Shown here in pieces: positions 7,203 through 14,022 of a stretch of DNA of 19,297 nt. Position numbers and translations under genes: made by a program. The DNA is from DATEPR01 sp036503065. GTDB lineage: Bacteria > Actinomycetota > Actinomycetes > Mycobacteriales > Pseudonocardiaceae. The stretch lies in the NCBI GenBank assembly GCA_036503065.1, contig DASXXM010000544.1:1-19297 (forward strand), given 5' to 3'. Under the pieces are notes generated by a model. The model saw nothing but the letters and a program-made list of their open reading frames with translations. It searched no databases and was not told the origin of the DNA. Every line of letters starts with the position of its first letter. The stretch's first letter is position 1.

Positions 7203-8186
7203 GTGCGGTACGTGCTGCGCAAGCTGGGCTTCTACGCGATCGCGGCGTGGCTGGCGATCACCCTGAACTTCCTGTTGCCACGGCTCATTCCCGGTGATCC
7301 GGTGGAACAGTTGATGGCCAGGATGTCCCAGGCGGGTTCGGTCGCGCCGGGCGAGGCCGACACGCTGCGGCAACTGCTCGGCCTCGGCCACGGCAACGGT
7401 CTGCAGCAGTACCTCGGCTACCTGCACCAACTGGTGACACTGCGGTTCGGCATGTCGATCACGTACTTCCCGGTGCCGGTCACCACGATCATCGGCCAGG
7501 AGATCTACTGGACCGTTATCCTGGTCGGCGTCGCGCTCGTCATCAGCGTCGGGCTCGGCCTCGCGCTGGGCGCGGTGGCCGGCTGGCGCCGTGGCAGCCG
7601 GTTGGATGCCGGCGTCCCCCTGGCGATGCTGTTCTCGGCGATGCCGTACTTCTGGGTCGCGCTGTTGCTGGTCTACGTGTTCGCGCAGCGGCTGCACCTG
7701 TTCCCGTTGTCCGGCGGCTACGACCCGGCCCTGGTGCCCGGCTGGCACGCGGCGTTCGTCGCGACCGCCGTCCGGCACGCGATCCTGCCGGCGGCCACCA
7801 TCGTGATCAGCTCGGTTGGCACCTGGATGTTCGGTATGCGCAACATGATGGTGTCGACGCTGTCCGAGGACTACGTGGTCGCGGCTCAAGCAAAAGGACT
7901 GCGCCCCGGCAAGGTCATGTGGGGTTACGCGGCGCGCAACGCGGTGATCCCGAGCGTGTCCGGCTTCGCCATCTCGCTCGGCTTCGTCGTCTCCGGCGCC
8001 CTGGCCATGGAGATCGTGTTCTCCTATCCCGGCATCGGCTACAACCTGCTGGCCGCCGTGCAGAACGACGACTATCCGTTGATGCAGGGCATCTTCCTCG
8101 TGATCACGCTGGCCGTGCTCGCCGCCAACCTGCTCGTCGACCTGCTGCACGGCTTCCTCGATCCGCGTACGAGGGCGAGCCGATGA
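7203..8186 (+). CDS. ABC importer permease, DppB type
   Basis: A 327-residue inner-membrane permease with the typical DppB/OppB start (residues 1-35: transmembrane segment then PRLIPGDPVEQL) and about six hydrophobic segments. The ATPase-contacting EAA loop is visible as VAAQAKGLRPGKVMWGYAAR. The start is GTG, 14 bases after the binding-protein stop, with a weak G-rich ribosome site. Its stop overlaps the next start as ATGA. It pairs with the downstream DppC-type permease to form the channel. Confidence 0.93.
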   Translation: MRYVLRKLGFYAIAAWLAITLNFLLPRLIPGDPVEQLMARMSQAGSVAPGEADTLRQLLGLGHGNGLQQYLGYLHQLVTLRFGMSITYFPVPVTTIIGQEIYWTVILVGVALVISVGLGLALGAVAGWRRGSRLDAGVPLAMLFSAMPYFWVALLLVYVFAQRLHLFPLSGGYDPALVPGWHAAFVATAVRHAILPAATIVISSVGTWMFGMRNMMVSTLSEDYVVAAQAKGLRPGKVMWGYAARNAVIPSVSGFAISLGFVVSGALAMEIVFSYPGIGYNLLAAVQNDDYPLMQGIFLVITLAVLAANLLVDLLHGFLDPRTRASR

Positions 8187-9064
8187 CCGCCGCGGTGACC
8201 CCGCCGACACGGGTCCGCGCGGACCGGTCCGGTTGGCTCGCGGCCGCGTTCCGGTCCCGTTACGTGGTGGCGGGGCTCGCGATCATCGCGGTGTTCACGC
8301 TGGTCGCGCTCGTCGGCCCGTACCTGGTCGGCGATCCGGCCGCGTTCGGTGGCACGCAGCTCGCGCCGCCGTCGGGCGACCACTGGCTCGGCACGACGCA
8401 GACCGGTCAGGACGTCTTCACGCAACTGGTCGTGGCGACGCGGGACACACTCGCGATCGGCGCGCTCGCGGCGCTGGCCGCGACGTGCATCTCGGTCGCG
8501 ATCGGCGTGGGCGGCGGCTTCGCGGGCGGCACCACCGACGATGCGCTGTCGCTGGTGTCCAATGTGGTCCTGGTGATTCCGCAGCTGCCGCTGGTCATCC
8601 TGATCGCCGCGTACGTGCGCCACACCGGCATCTACGGGATCGTGCTGGTGATCGCGTTGACGAGCTGGGCCGCGTCCGCGCGGATTCTGCGGGCCCAGAC
8701 GTTGTCGTTGCGTGGCCGGGACTACGTGCTGGCGGCCCGTGCGTACGGGGAGCGGCCGTGGCGCATCATCGTCGTCGAGCTGATGCCCAACGAGCTGCCG
8801 ATCATCGTGTCCCAGTTCATCTACGCGGCGATCGCGGCCATTCTCACCCAGTCGTCCCTGTCCTTTCTCGGCCTCGCCGACCCGAGCCAGCTGACCTGGG
8901 GGAACATGTTGTTCTTCGCGCAGAACGACTCCGCCCTCGCCTCCGGCGCGTGGTGGTGGTTCGTCCCGCCGGGACTGTGCATCGCGCTGGTCGGCACCGG
9001 GCTCGCGATGGCGAACTTCGGCCTCGACGAGTTCCTGAACCCCCGACTGCGTCGGAAGTCATGA
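8183..9064 (+). CDS. ABC importer permease, DppC type
   Basis: A 293-residue permease of the DppC/OppC type. An N-terminal transmembrane segment is followed by the usual extracytoplasmic part with HWLGTTQTGQDVFTQL, then five more hydrophobic segments and the EAA loop AARAYGERPWRIIVVELMPN. The ATG at 8183 overlaps the previous stop (ATGA), and the next gene overlaps in the same way at 9061, indicating translational coupling. A longer frame starting upstream lies inside the DppB-type gene and is rejected. Confidence 0.93.
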   Translation: MTAAVTPPTRVRADRSGWLAAAFRSRYVVAGLAIIAVFTLVALVGPYLVGDPAAFGGTQLAPPSGDHWLGTTQTGQDVFTQLVVATRDTLAIGALAALAATCISVAIGVGGGFAGGTTDDALSLVSNVVLVIPQLPLVILIAAYVRHTGIYGIVLVIALTSWAASARILRAQTLSLRGRDYVLAARAYGERPWRIIVVELMPNELPIIVSQFIYAAIAAILTQSSLSFLGLADPSQLTWGNMLFFAQNDSALASGAWWWFVPPGLCIALVGTGLAMANFGLDEFLNPRLRRKS

Positions 9065-10035
9065 GCGACATCGTGCTGTCCGCGCGCGGCGTGAGCGTCG
9101 ACTACGGCGGTGCGCGACCGGTTCGCGCGGTCCGGGACGTCAGCATCGAACTGCGTCGTGGCGAGATCCTCGGCATCGCGGGCGAGAGCGGCTGCGGCAA
9201 GACCACCCTGGCGTTCGCACTGGCCCAACTCCTGCGCCCACCCGCGGTGCTGACCGCCGGCACGATCACGTTCGTCGAATCGGACGGCACCGAGACGGAC
9301 CTGGCGGGCCTCGATCCCGCGCGGCTGCGCCGATTCCGCTGGGATCGGCTGTCGATGGTGTTCCAGAGCGCGATGAACGCGCTCAACCCGGTCACCACGA
9401 TCGGCCGCCAGATCGGTGACATCTTCGTCACGCACCGCCCGGACATGGACCGGCAGACGCGCCGATCGCGCACCGCCGAGCTGCTGGACATGGTCGGCAT
9501 CGACCCCGGCCGGTCGCGCAGCTTCCCGCACGAGCTGTCCGGCGGTATGCGGCAGCGAGTCGGCATCGCGATGGCGCTCGCGCTCGAACCGGACATCGTG
9601 ATCATGGACGAGCCGACGACCGCGCTCGACGTCGTCGTCCAGCGCGAGATCCTGGACCAGGTCGAACGCCTCCGTGCCGACCTGGGCTTCGCGGTCGTCC
9701 TCATCACCCACGACCTGGCGCTGCTGCTGGACATCAGCGACCGGTTGGCGGTCATGTACGCGGGCCGGATCGTCGAACAGGGCCCCGTCCGGCGGATCGA
9801 GGCAGCAGCGAAGCATCCCTACACCAGGGCGTTGCTGCGCTCGTTCCCGGACATCCTGGCCGACCGCCGCGAGTTGCGCGGCGTGCCGGGCAACCCGCCC
9901 GACCTGCGCGACGAACCACCGGGTTGCGCGTTCGCGCCGCGGTGCGAGTACGCGTTCGCGCCCTGCGCCACGGTCCGCCCGCTGCCGCGGCCGGTCGACG
10001 GCACCGACGTGGCCTGCCACCTGGACGACGCATGA
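9061..10035 (+). CDS. ABC importer ATPase, DppD type
   Basis: A 324-residue ATP-binding subunit. Walker A is GESGCGKTT (residues 41-49), the signature is LSGGM from residue 159, and Walker B is IVIMDEP with D183 and E184, followed by the switch histidine in LITHDLA. The C-terminal oligopeptide-transporter extension is present and carries the cysteine-containing segment FAPRCEYAFAPC, associated with an iron-sulfur site in some DppD proteins. Both ends overlap their neighbours as ATGA. Confidence 0.94.
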   Translation: MSDIVLSARGVSVDYGGARPVRAVRDVSIELRRGEILGIAGESGCGKTTLAFALAQLLRPPAVLTAGTITFVESDGTETDLAGLDPARLRRFRWDRLSMVFQSAMNALNPVTTIGRQIGDIFVTHRPDMDRQTRRSRTAELLDMVGIDPGRSRSFPHELSGGMRQRVGIAMALALEPDIVIMDEPTTALDVVVQREILDQVERLRADLGFAVVLITHDLALLLDISDRLAVMYAGRIVEQGPVRRIEAAAKHPYTRALLRSFPDILADRRELRGVPGNPPDLRDEPPGCAFAPRCEYAFAPCATVRPLPRPVDGTDVACHLDDA

Positions 10036-10790
10036 ACACCGAAGTGCTGGCAGTGCGCGGCCTGACGGTCGACTACCGCAGGCGCGGCACACGGGTGCGT
10101 GCCGTGGACGGCGTCGACCTGACCCTGCGCGCGGGCGAGACGGTGGCGCTCGTCGGCGAGAGCGGCAGCGGGAAGTCGACCGTGGTGCGGGCGCTGGCCC
10201 GCTTCGTCCGCCCCACCGCCGGCACGATCCGGCTGCACGGCTCGCCGGCACCGCGCGACCGGTCCTACCGGCGCAGCATCCAACTGGTGTTCCAGGACCC
10301 GTTCGCGTCCCTGAACCCGATGCACACCGTCGGCCACCACCTGCGGCGGCCGCTGCTGATCCACGGCACCGACACGCCGATCGACGACGCGGTGGATACA
10401 CTGCTGGCGTCGGTCAACCTCGTGCCGCCGCACGACATCGCGACCAAGCGGCCGCACGAGCTGTCCGGCGGCCAGCGCCAGCGGGTCGCGATCGCGCGTG
10501 CCCTGGCGACGAACCCGGAGATCCTGCTCGCCGACGAGCCGGTGTCCATGCTCGACGTCTCGATCCGCCTTGAGATACTCAACCTCCTGGACCGCCTGCG
10601 GACGCAGCGGAACCTCGCGATGCTGTACGTCACGCACGACCTGGCGACCGCGCGGCACTTCGCGTCGGAGATCCTGGTCATGTACCGCGGCCGGATCGTC
10701 GAGCGCGGTCCGAGCGACCAGGTGATCCTGGCGCCGCAACATCCCTACACCCAGTTGTTGGTCCGCTCGGCGTCGCGCAAGCCCCGATAA
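10032..10790 (+). CDS. ABC importer ATPase, DppF type (short)
   Basis: A 252-residue ATP-binding subunit, last gene of the importer operon. Walker A is GESGSGKST (residues 42-50), the signature is LSGGQRQRVAIARALA, Walker B is ILLADEP, and the switch histidine is in YVTHDLA. It ends soon after QHPYTQLLVRS and lacks most of the C-terminal extension usual in DppF (proteins often around 320-330 residues). All catalytic motifs are intact, so it is probably functional. The ATG overlaps the previous stop. Confidence 0.92.
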   Translation: MNTEVLAVRGLTVDYRRRGTRVRAVDGVDLTLRAGETVALVGESGSGKSTVVRALARFVRPTAGTIRLHGSPAPRDRSYRRSIQLVFQDPFASLNPMHTVGHHLRRPLLIHGTDTPIDDAVDTLLASVNLVPPHDIATKRPHELSGGQRQRVAIARALATNPEILLADEPVSMLDVSIRLEILNLLDRLRTQRNLAMLYVTHDLATARHFASEILVMYRGRIVERGPSDQVILAPQHPYTQLLVRSASRKPR

Positions 10791-10797
10791 CAGGGGT

Positions 10798-10857
10798 CAT
10801 ATTCACAGTGAATGGTTCCGCTATCCACAGTGAATATGCCGTGATTACACATTGTGG
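10798..10857. promoter_or_regulatory. Phased palindromes after the importer operon
   Basis: ATTCACAGTGAAT (10801-10813) is a perfect 13-base palindrome around a central A. ATCCACAGTGAAT (10823-10835) is a near copy with its centre 22 bases away, two helical turns. A weaker relative, TTACACATTGTGG (10845-10857), is centred another 22 bases on and matches 7 of 13 positions. The outer parts of the first two also pair (CATATTCAC with GTGAATATG), so a hairpin of about 41 bases could serve as the operon terminator. The sites could be paired operators, a terminator, or DnaA-box-like sequences. Confidence 0.5.
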
Positions 10858-10875
10858 CGTCATTGTTCACCAACC

Positions 10876-10983
10876 GGCATCCGTCTGTTCCTCGGCTCGG
10901 AGAACTTCTCCGACAACTCGCTCAACCACAACCGGGAACTGGGCCTGATCGTCAGCGACACCGGCGTCCTCGGCGGGGTCGTT
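10876..10983 (+). pseudogene. Fragment of a phospholipase D-family gene
   Basis: About 36 codons read GIRLFLGSENFSDNSLNHN and then RELGLIVSDTGVLGG. This is the typical second HKD region of phospholipase D-like proteins (GSENFS...SL..NRELG). No start, no upstream HKD motif and no normal C-terminus are present: the frame departs from the family pattern after GGV, and the bases upstream of 10876 look non-coding. It is read as a decayed remnant, left when this patch was rearranged. Confidence 0.6.
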
Positions 10984-11035
10984 GTCCGCCGTGCGTCGAT
11001 GGAGCGCCGGCCAGCCCGCTTTGAACAGCATTGGT

Positions 11036-11656
11036 TCAGCCCATGTCGTCACGATCGGGACCGGTCCCCGGGACCAGGCTGCTCGGCTGAGTTCGTCTTT
11101 CGCGGTGGCTTCGGACCTTGGCACGTGTGCCGCACCGCTGCATCGAGCACCACTGGCGGTTCCCGGTGCGAGACTGGTCGACGTACAGCAGGCCACAGTC
11201 CGACGCCGCGCAGACCCGGATCCGGTCGGCGAGTGGACCGCCGAACAGGTTCACGGCGTCCCTGGCAAGTACCGACAGCACCTGTGCCGCCGTCAGGGGC
11301 CGGCGCGTCGTCGCGCGACCGGACCTGCCCAGTATCGGGATCGGCGGTGGCGCCGCCGCCGCCGCGTTGATGATCTTCCGATCGCGATCGGTCGGCGGGT
11401 CGCCCTCGATCGCCCGGTGGGCGGTGTGCCAGATCGCCCGACGTAGCGCTCGGCCCGCGTGGACGCTGGACTCGTCCGCCTCGATGTCGTCGAGATCGGC
11501 GATCACGCCCAGCCACCTGGACACGTCCGGTGCCGTGTGGAGCAGTTCGAACACGGCGTACGGACCGTCTCCGCCGCTGTGTGCGAGGTCCAGGCACGGC
11601 CGTCCGGTACGGAAGCGGCGGGCCTCATCCGGTGTGAGGCCTTGCAATCGGGCCAT
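11036..11656 (-). CDS. CGNR zinc-finger (ABATE-type) regulator
   Basis: A 206-residue protein of the CGNR zinc-finger family, putative transcription regulators. Residues about 5-130 resemble the ABATE domain. The C-terminal zinc finger has four cysteines (C149, C154, C170, C175) with the typical spacing, including the segments CAASDCGLLYVD and RQWCSMQRCGTRAKV, then a basic tail. It is divergent from the RidA-like gene with only 21 bases between the two start codons. Both starts follow GTTAC and the intervening DNA is an inverted repeat, so it may bind there and control both genes. No Shine-Dalgarno sequence is visible, consistent with a leaderless message. The ligand is unknown. Confidence 0.85.
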   Translation of the reverse strand: MARLQGLTPDEARRFRTGRPCLDLAHSGGDGPYAVFELLHTAPDVSRWLGVIADLDDIEADESSVHAGRALRRAIWHTAHRAIEGDPPTDRDRKIINAAAAAPPPIPILGRSGRATTRRPLTAAQVLSVLARDAVNLFGGPLADRIRVCAASDCGLLYVDQSRTGNRQWCSMQRCGTRAKVRSHRERRTQPSSLVPGTGPDRDDMG

Positions 11657-11680
11657 GTAACTAGCTTAGATGGTTACATG
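11654..11680. promoter_or_regulatory. Symmetrical divergent start region, probable operator
   Basis: CATGTAAC (11654-11661) and GTTACATG (11673-11680) are perfect 8-base inverted arms, 11 bases apart. The outer three bases of each arm are the start codon of the flanking gene. On the minus strand TAAGCT lies six bases before the ATG, and on the plus strand TAGCTT or TTAGAT lies ten or six bases before its ATG. These fit -10 boxes of leaderless promoters that overlap one another. Confidence 0.6.
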
Positions 11681-12067
11681 AAGACCTACCTCAATCCCGA
11701 GTCACTGGCCCGCAACCCGGCGTTCAGCCAGGTTGTCGTCGTGGAGGCCCCGTCGAAGACCATCTACGTCGGCGGTCAGAACGCGCTGACGGCGGACGGC
11801 ACGATCGTCGGCGACACGCTCGCCGAACAGACCGGCCAGGCACTACGCAATGTCGAGGCGGCACTCGCCGCGGCAGGCGCGACTGTGGGCGACGTCGTTC
11901 GCTGGACCGTCGCCGTCGTCGACGGTCAACCGCTGCGGGAGGGTTTCGCCGCGTTCGGCGCGGCCAGGGACGCGGCCGCCGACCCGCCCGCCATCAGCGT
12001 CCACGTGGTCTCCGGACTGGCGAACCCCCGATTTCTCGTCGAGATCGACGCGATCGCGGTCGTCTGA
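11678..12067 (+). CDS. RidA/YjgF/UK114-family protein
   Basis: A 129-residue protein with the compact RidA fold: IYVGGQNALTADGTIVG near residue 30, QALRNVEAALAAAGAT in the middle and FLVEIDAIAVV at the C-terminus. In E. coli RidA, an arginine (R105) needed for enamine/imine deaminase activity precedes the final VEI strand. By eye the aligned position here is in VVSGLANP and is not arginine, so a different Rid subfamily role is likely. The ATG at 11678 has no ribosome site and sits right after a putative -10, so translation is probably leaderless. It is paired divergently with the CGNR regulator. Confidence 0.88.
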   Translation: MKTYLNPESLARNPAFSQVVVVEAPSKTIYVGGQNALTADGTIVGDTLAEQTGQALRNVEAALAAAGATVGDVVRWTVAVVDGQPLREGFAAFGAARDAAADPPAISVHVVSGLANPRFLVEIDAIAVV

Positions 12068-12106
12068 CGTCTGACCCGCGCGCTGCGGAATCGAAGGACC
12101 TGTGGT

Positions 12107-12112
12107 TAGGCT
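12107..12112 (+). promoter_or_regulatory. Putative -10 box of the aldo/keto reductase gene
   Basis: TAGGCT ends six bases before the ATG at 12119, the spacing expected for a leaderless actinobacterial transcript, and no ribosome site is visible. No convincing -35 is seen. Confidence 0.4.
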
Positions 12113-12118
12113 CGCTGT

Positions 12119-13186
12119 ATGGACTATCGCAGCCTCGGACGCACCGGTATGCGGGTCAGCCCGCTCTGCCTCGGCGCCATGATGTTCGGCGCGTGGGGCG
12201 AGCCCGACCACGACACGTCGATTCGGATCATCCATCGGGCGCTGGATGCCGGCATCAACTTCATCGACACGGCGGACGTCTACTCGCAGGGCGAATCGGA
12301 GACCATCGTCGGCAAGGCGCTCGCCGGCGGTCGACGCGACGGCGTGATCCTCGCCACCAAATTCCACGGCCCGATGGACGTGCCGGTGAACTCGCCGGTC
12401 GGCACGCCCGGCAGCGACCCGAACAAGCGCGGCAACTCCCGCCGGTGGATCGTCCGCGAGGTCGAGAACAGCCTGCGGCGCCTCGGCACCGAGTGGATCG
12501 ACCTGTACCAGGTGCACCGCCCCGACCCGGAGACCGACATCGAGGAGACCCTGGCGGCGCTCACCGACCTCCAGCGGCAGGGCAAGATCCGCGCGTTCGG
12601 CTCGTCGACCTTCCCGACGCACCAGGTGGTGCAGGCCCAGTGGACGGCCGAACGGCACGGCCTGAGCCGGTTCGTCACCGAACAGCCGCCCTACTCCATC
12701 CTGGTCCGCGGGATCGAGGCGGACCTGCTGCCCGTCGCGGAGCAGTACGGCCTCGGCATCCTCCCGTGGAGCCCGCTGGCCGGCGGCTGGCTGTCCGGCC
12801 GGTACCGCAGGGGCGAGGACGTGCCCGCCGCCCGCCGCGCCCAGCGGATGCCCGGCCGGTACGACCTGTCCGACCCGGAGAACCAGCGCAAGTTCGACGC
12901 CGCCGACGCACTGGCCGTACTCGCCGACAAGGCCGGCATCTCGCTGGTCCACCTGGCGCTCGCGTTCGTCCTCCAGCACCCGGCGGTGACCGCACCGATC
13001 ATCGGGCCGAGGACGATGGAACACCTCGAGTCCCAACTCGGCGCGGCCGACGTGGTGCTGTCCACGGACGTGCTGGACCAGATCGACGAGATCGTGCCAC
13101 CCGGCGTGACGCTCTCGCGCGCCGACATCGGTTACCTGGCACCGGCACTCGTCAACCCGTTCCTCCGGCGGCGTCGCAGGGCCTGA
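12119..13186 (+). CDS. Aldo/keto reductase
   Basis: A 355-residue NADP(H)-dependent oxidoreductase of the aldo/keto reductase superfamily, (beta/alpha)8 barrel. The catalytic tetrad is complete: D50 and Y55 in FIDTADVYSQGE, K81 in ATKFHG and H133 in YQVHRPD. The N-terminal MDYRSLGRTGMRVSPLCLG is typical of the bacterial Tas/YajO-like branch, and the C-terminal part has the cofactor-binding region PIIGPRTMEHLESQL. The gene follows RidA by 51 bases in the same direction but appears to have its own leaderless promoter. The substrate cannot be predicted. Confidence 0.93.
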   Translation: MDYRSLGRTGMRVSPLCLGAMMFGAWGEPDHDTSIRIIHRALDAGINFIDTADVYSQGESETIVGKALAGGRRDGVILATKFHGPMDVPVNSPVGTPGSDPNKRGNSRRWIVREVENSLRRLGTEWIDLYQVHRPDPETDIEETLAALTDLQRQGKIRAFGSSTFPTHQVVQAQWTAERHGLSRFVTEQPPYSILVRGIEADLLPVAEQYGLGILPWSPLAGGWLSGRYRRGEDVPAARRAQRMPGRYDLSDPENQRKFDAADALAVLADKAGISLVHLALAFVLQHPAVTAPIIGPRTMEHLESQLGAADVVLSTDVLDQIDEIVPPGVTLSRADIGYLAPALVNPFLRRRRRA

Positions 13187-13201
13187 CTATCGGACAGGTC
13201 G

Positions 13202-13222
13202 TAGCATGTATGCTGCATGCTA
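13202..13222. repeat. TATAGCA-type palindrome B1
   Basis: TAGCATG and CATGCTA pair perfectly around a 7-base loop TATGCTG, followed by TAGCAAATTTGC. It lies 15 bases after the aldo/keto reductase stop and could terminate that transcript. Same family as the palindromes at 13302, 18748, 18913 and 19140. Confidence 0.85.
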
Positions 13223-13301
13223 TAGCAAATTTGCTGTGTGTTGTAGCGATTCGGCGAGGGGGTGGTATTGAAGCGCAGAAGGCGGGCCGCTCGGCTACAT
13301 A

Positions 13302-13326
13302 TATAGCATGTGTGCTGCATGCTATA
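13302..13326. repeat. TATAGCA-type palindrome B2
   Basis: TATAGCATG and CATGCTATA pair perfectly (9-base arms) around TGTGCTG, followed by GCAATTGC. It stands about 40 bases before the first possible codon of the truncated FMN reductase, so it may mark the rearrangement that removed that gene's 5' end. The 80 bases between B1 and B2 show no recognisable gene. Confidence 0.85.
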
Positions 13327-13364
13327 GCAATTGCGCGGTTCTGACGTCTAAATGGTCTGATCGA

Positions 13365-13874
13365 ATGGCCGGCTGGTATTGGGCTGCGGCCGCAGATGGG
13401 CCGTCGGACGAGGTGTTGAGTTGGTGGAGTCGGCTGTCAAGCGGCACGTGGTCGGCTCTCGCGTTGCTGACCGGTGACGCGACCGATCCGATCGTCGCCG
13501 ACGTGGTCGCCGACCTGGCCGACGCGGACGGCGTCGTGGTCGCCTCGCCCGTCTACAAGGCCGACTACAGCGGGGTGCTGAAGACCCCGCTGGACCTGCT
13601 GCCGCAGTTCGCGCTGGCCGGCAAGGTGGTGTTGCCGCTGGTCACCGGCGGCAGCCCGGCGCACGTCCTGGCCATCGACTACGCGCTGCGGCCCGTGCTG
13701 TCCTCGCTGGGCGCGCATCACATCGTGCAGGGCTGGTTCGTGCTCGATCGGGACGTCGAGTGGTCCGCGGACGAGGTGGCGATCCGGCCGGAGTCGGCGG
13801 CGCCGCTCTACCGGGTGGTCGACGACTTCTCCACGGCCCTGCACGATCGGCGGTCCGTCGTCGCGACCCGTTAG
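13365..13874 (+). pseudogene. 5'-truncated NADPH-dependent FMN reductase (SsuE/MsuE-like)
   Basis: From about 13456 the frame matches the SsuE-like flavin reductases closely: GVVVASPVYKADYSGVLK, LDLLPQFALAGKVVLPLVTGG, then HVLAIDYALRPVLSSLGA. These enzymes supply reduced FMN to two-component monooxygenases. The N-terminal strand and the flavin-phosphate loop (G-x-P-R-x-x-S-R-type) are missing, replaced by codons with poor third-position GC (for example GTT TCT AAA TGG TCT) that start just after palindrome B2. The ATG at 13365 is the best available start (169 residues) but has no ribosome site. It is probably non-functional, unless it has been re-founded with another start. It sits 148 bases before four flavin monooxygenase genes. 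Confidence 0.7.
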
Positions 13875-14022
13875 TCCACAGTGGCCGGTCAGATGTTCGG
13901 AATGCGACTGGTTCGGACTTCGACAGATACATCAGTCCCGCCAGTTGGGCTAATTCGTTGTTCGGCGCAGGAGCTACGTATGGTGGCTGTGCGACCGATT
14001 CATCAGTAAGGGGGTATCGGCA

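Noticed and set aside
10801..10857. Replication origin based on DnaA-box-like sequences
   Set aside because: Only two close matches are present, with no dnaA, dnaN or rep gene nearby, and the matches are also explained by the palindromes themselves.
13202..13326. CRISPR-like array
   Set aside because: Only two palindromes occur here; spacing is irregular across the loci, copies vary, and there are no cas genes.
12193..13344. Alternative plus-strand frame overlapping the aldo/keto reductase and running into the repeats
   Set aside because: Arg/Pro-rich shadow frame without family features; the aldo/keto reductase frame has the full catalytic tetrad.
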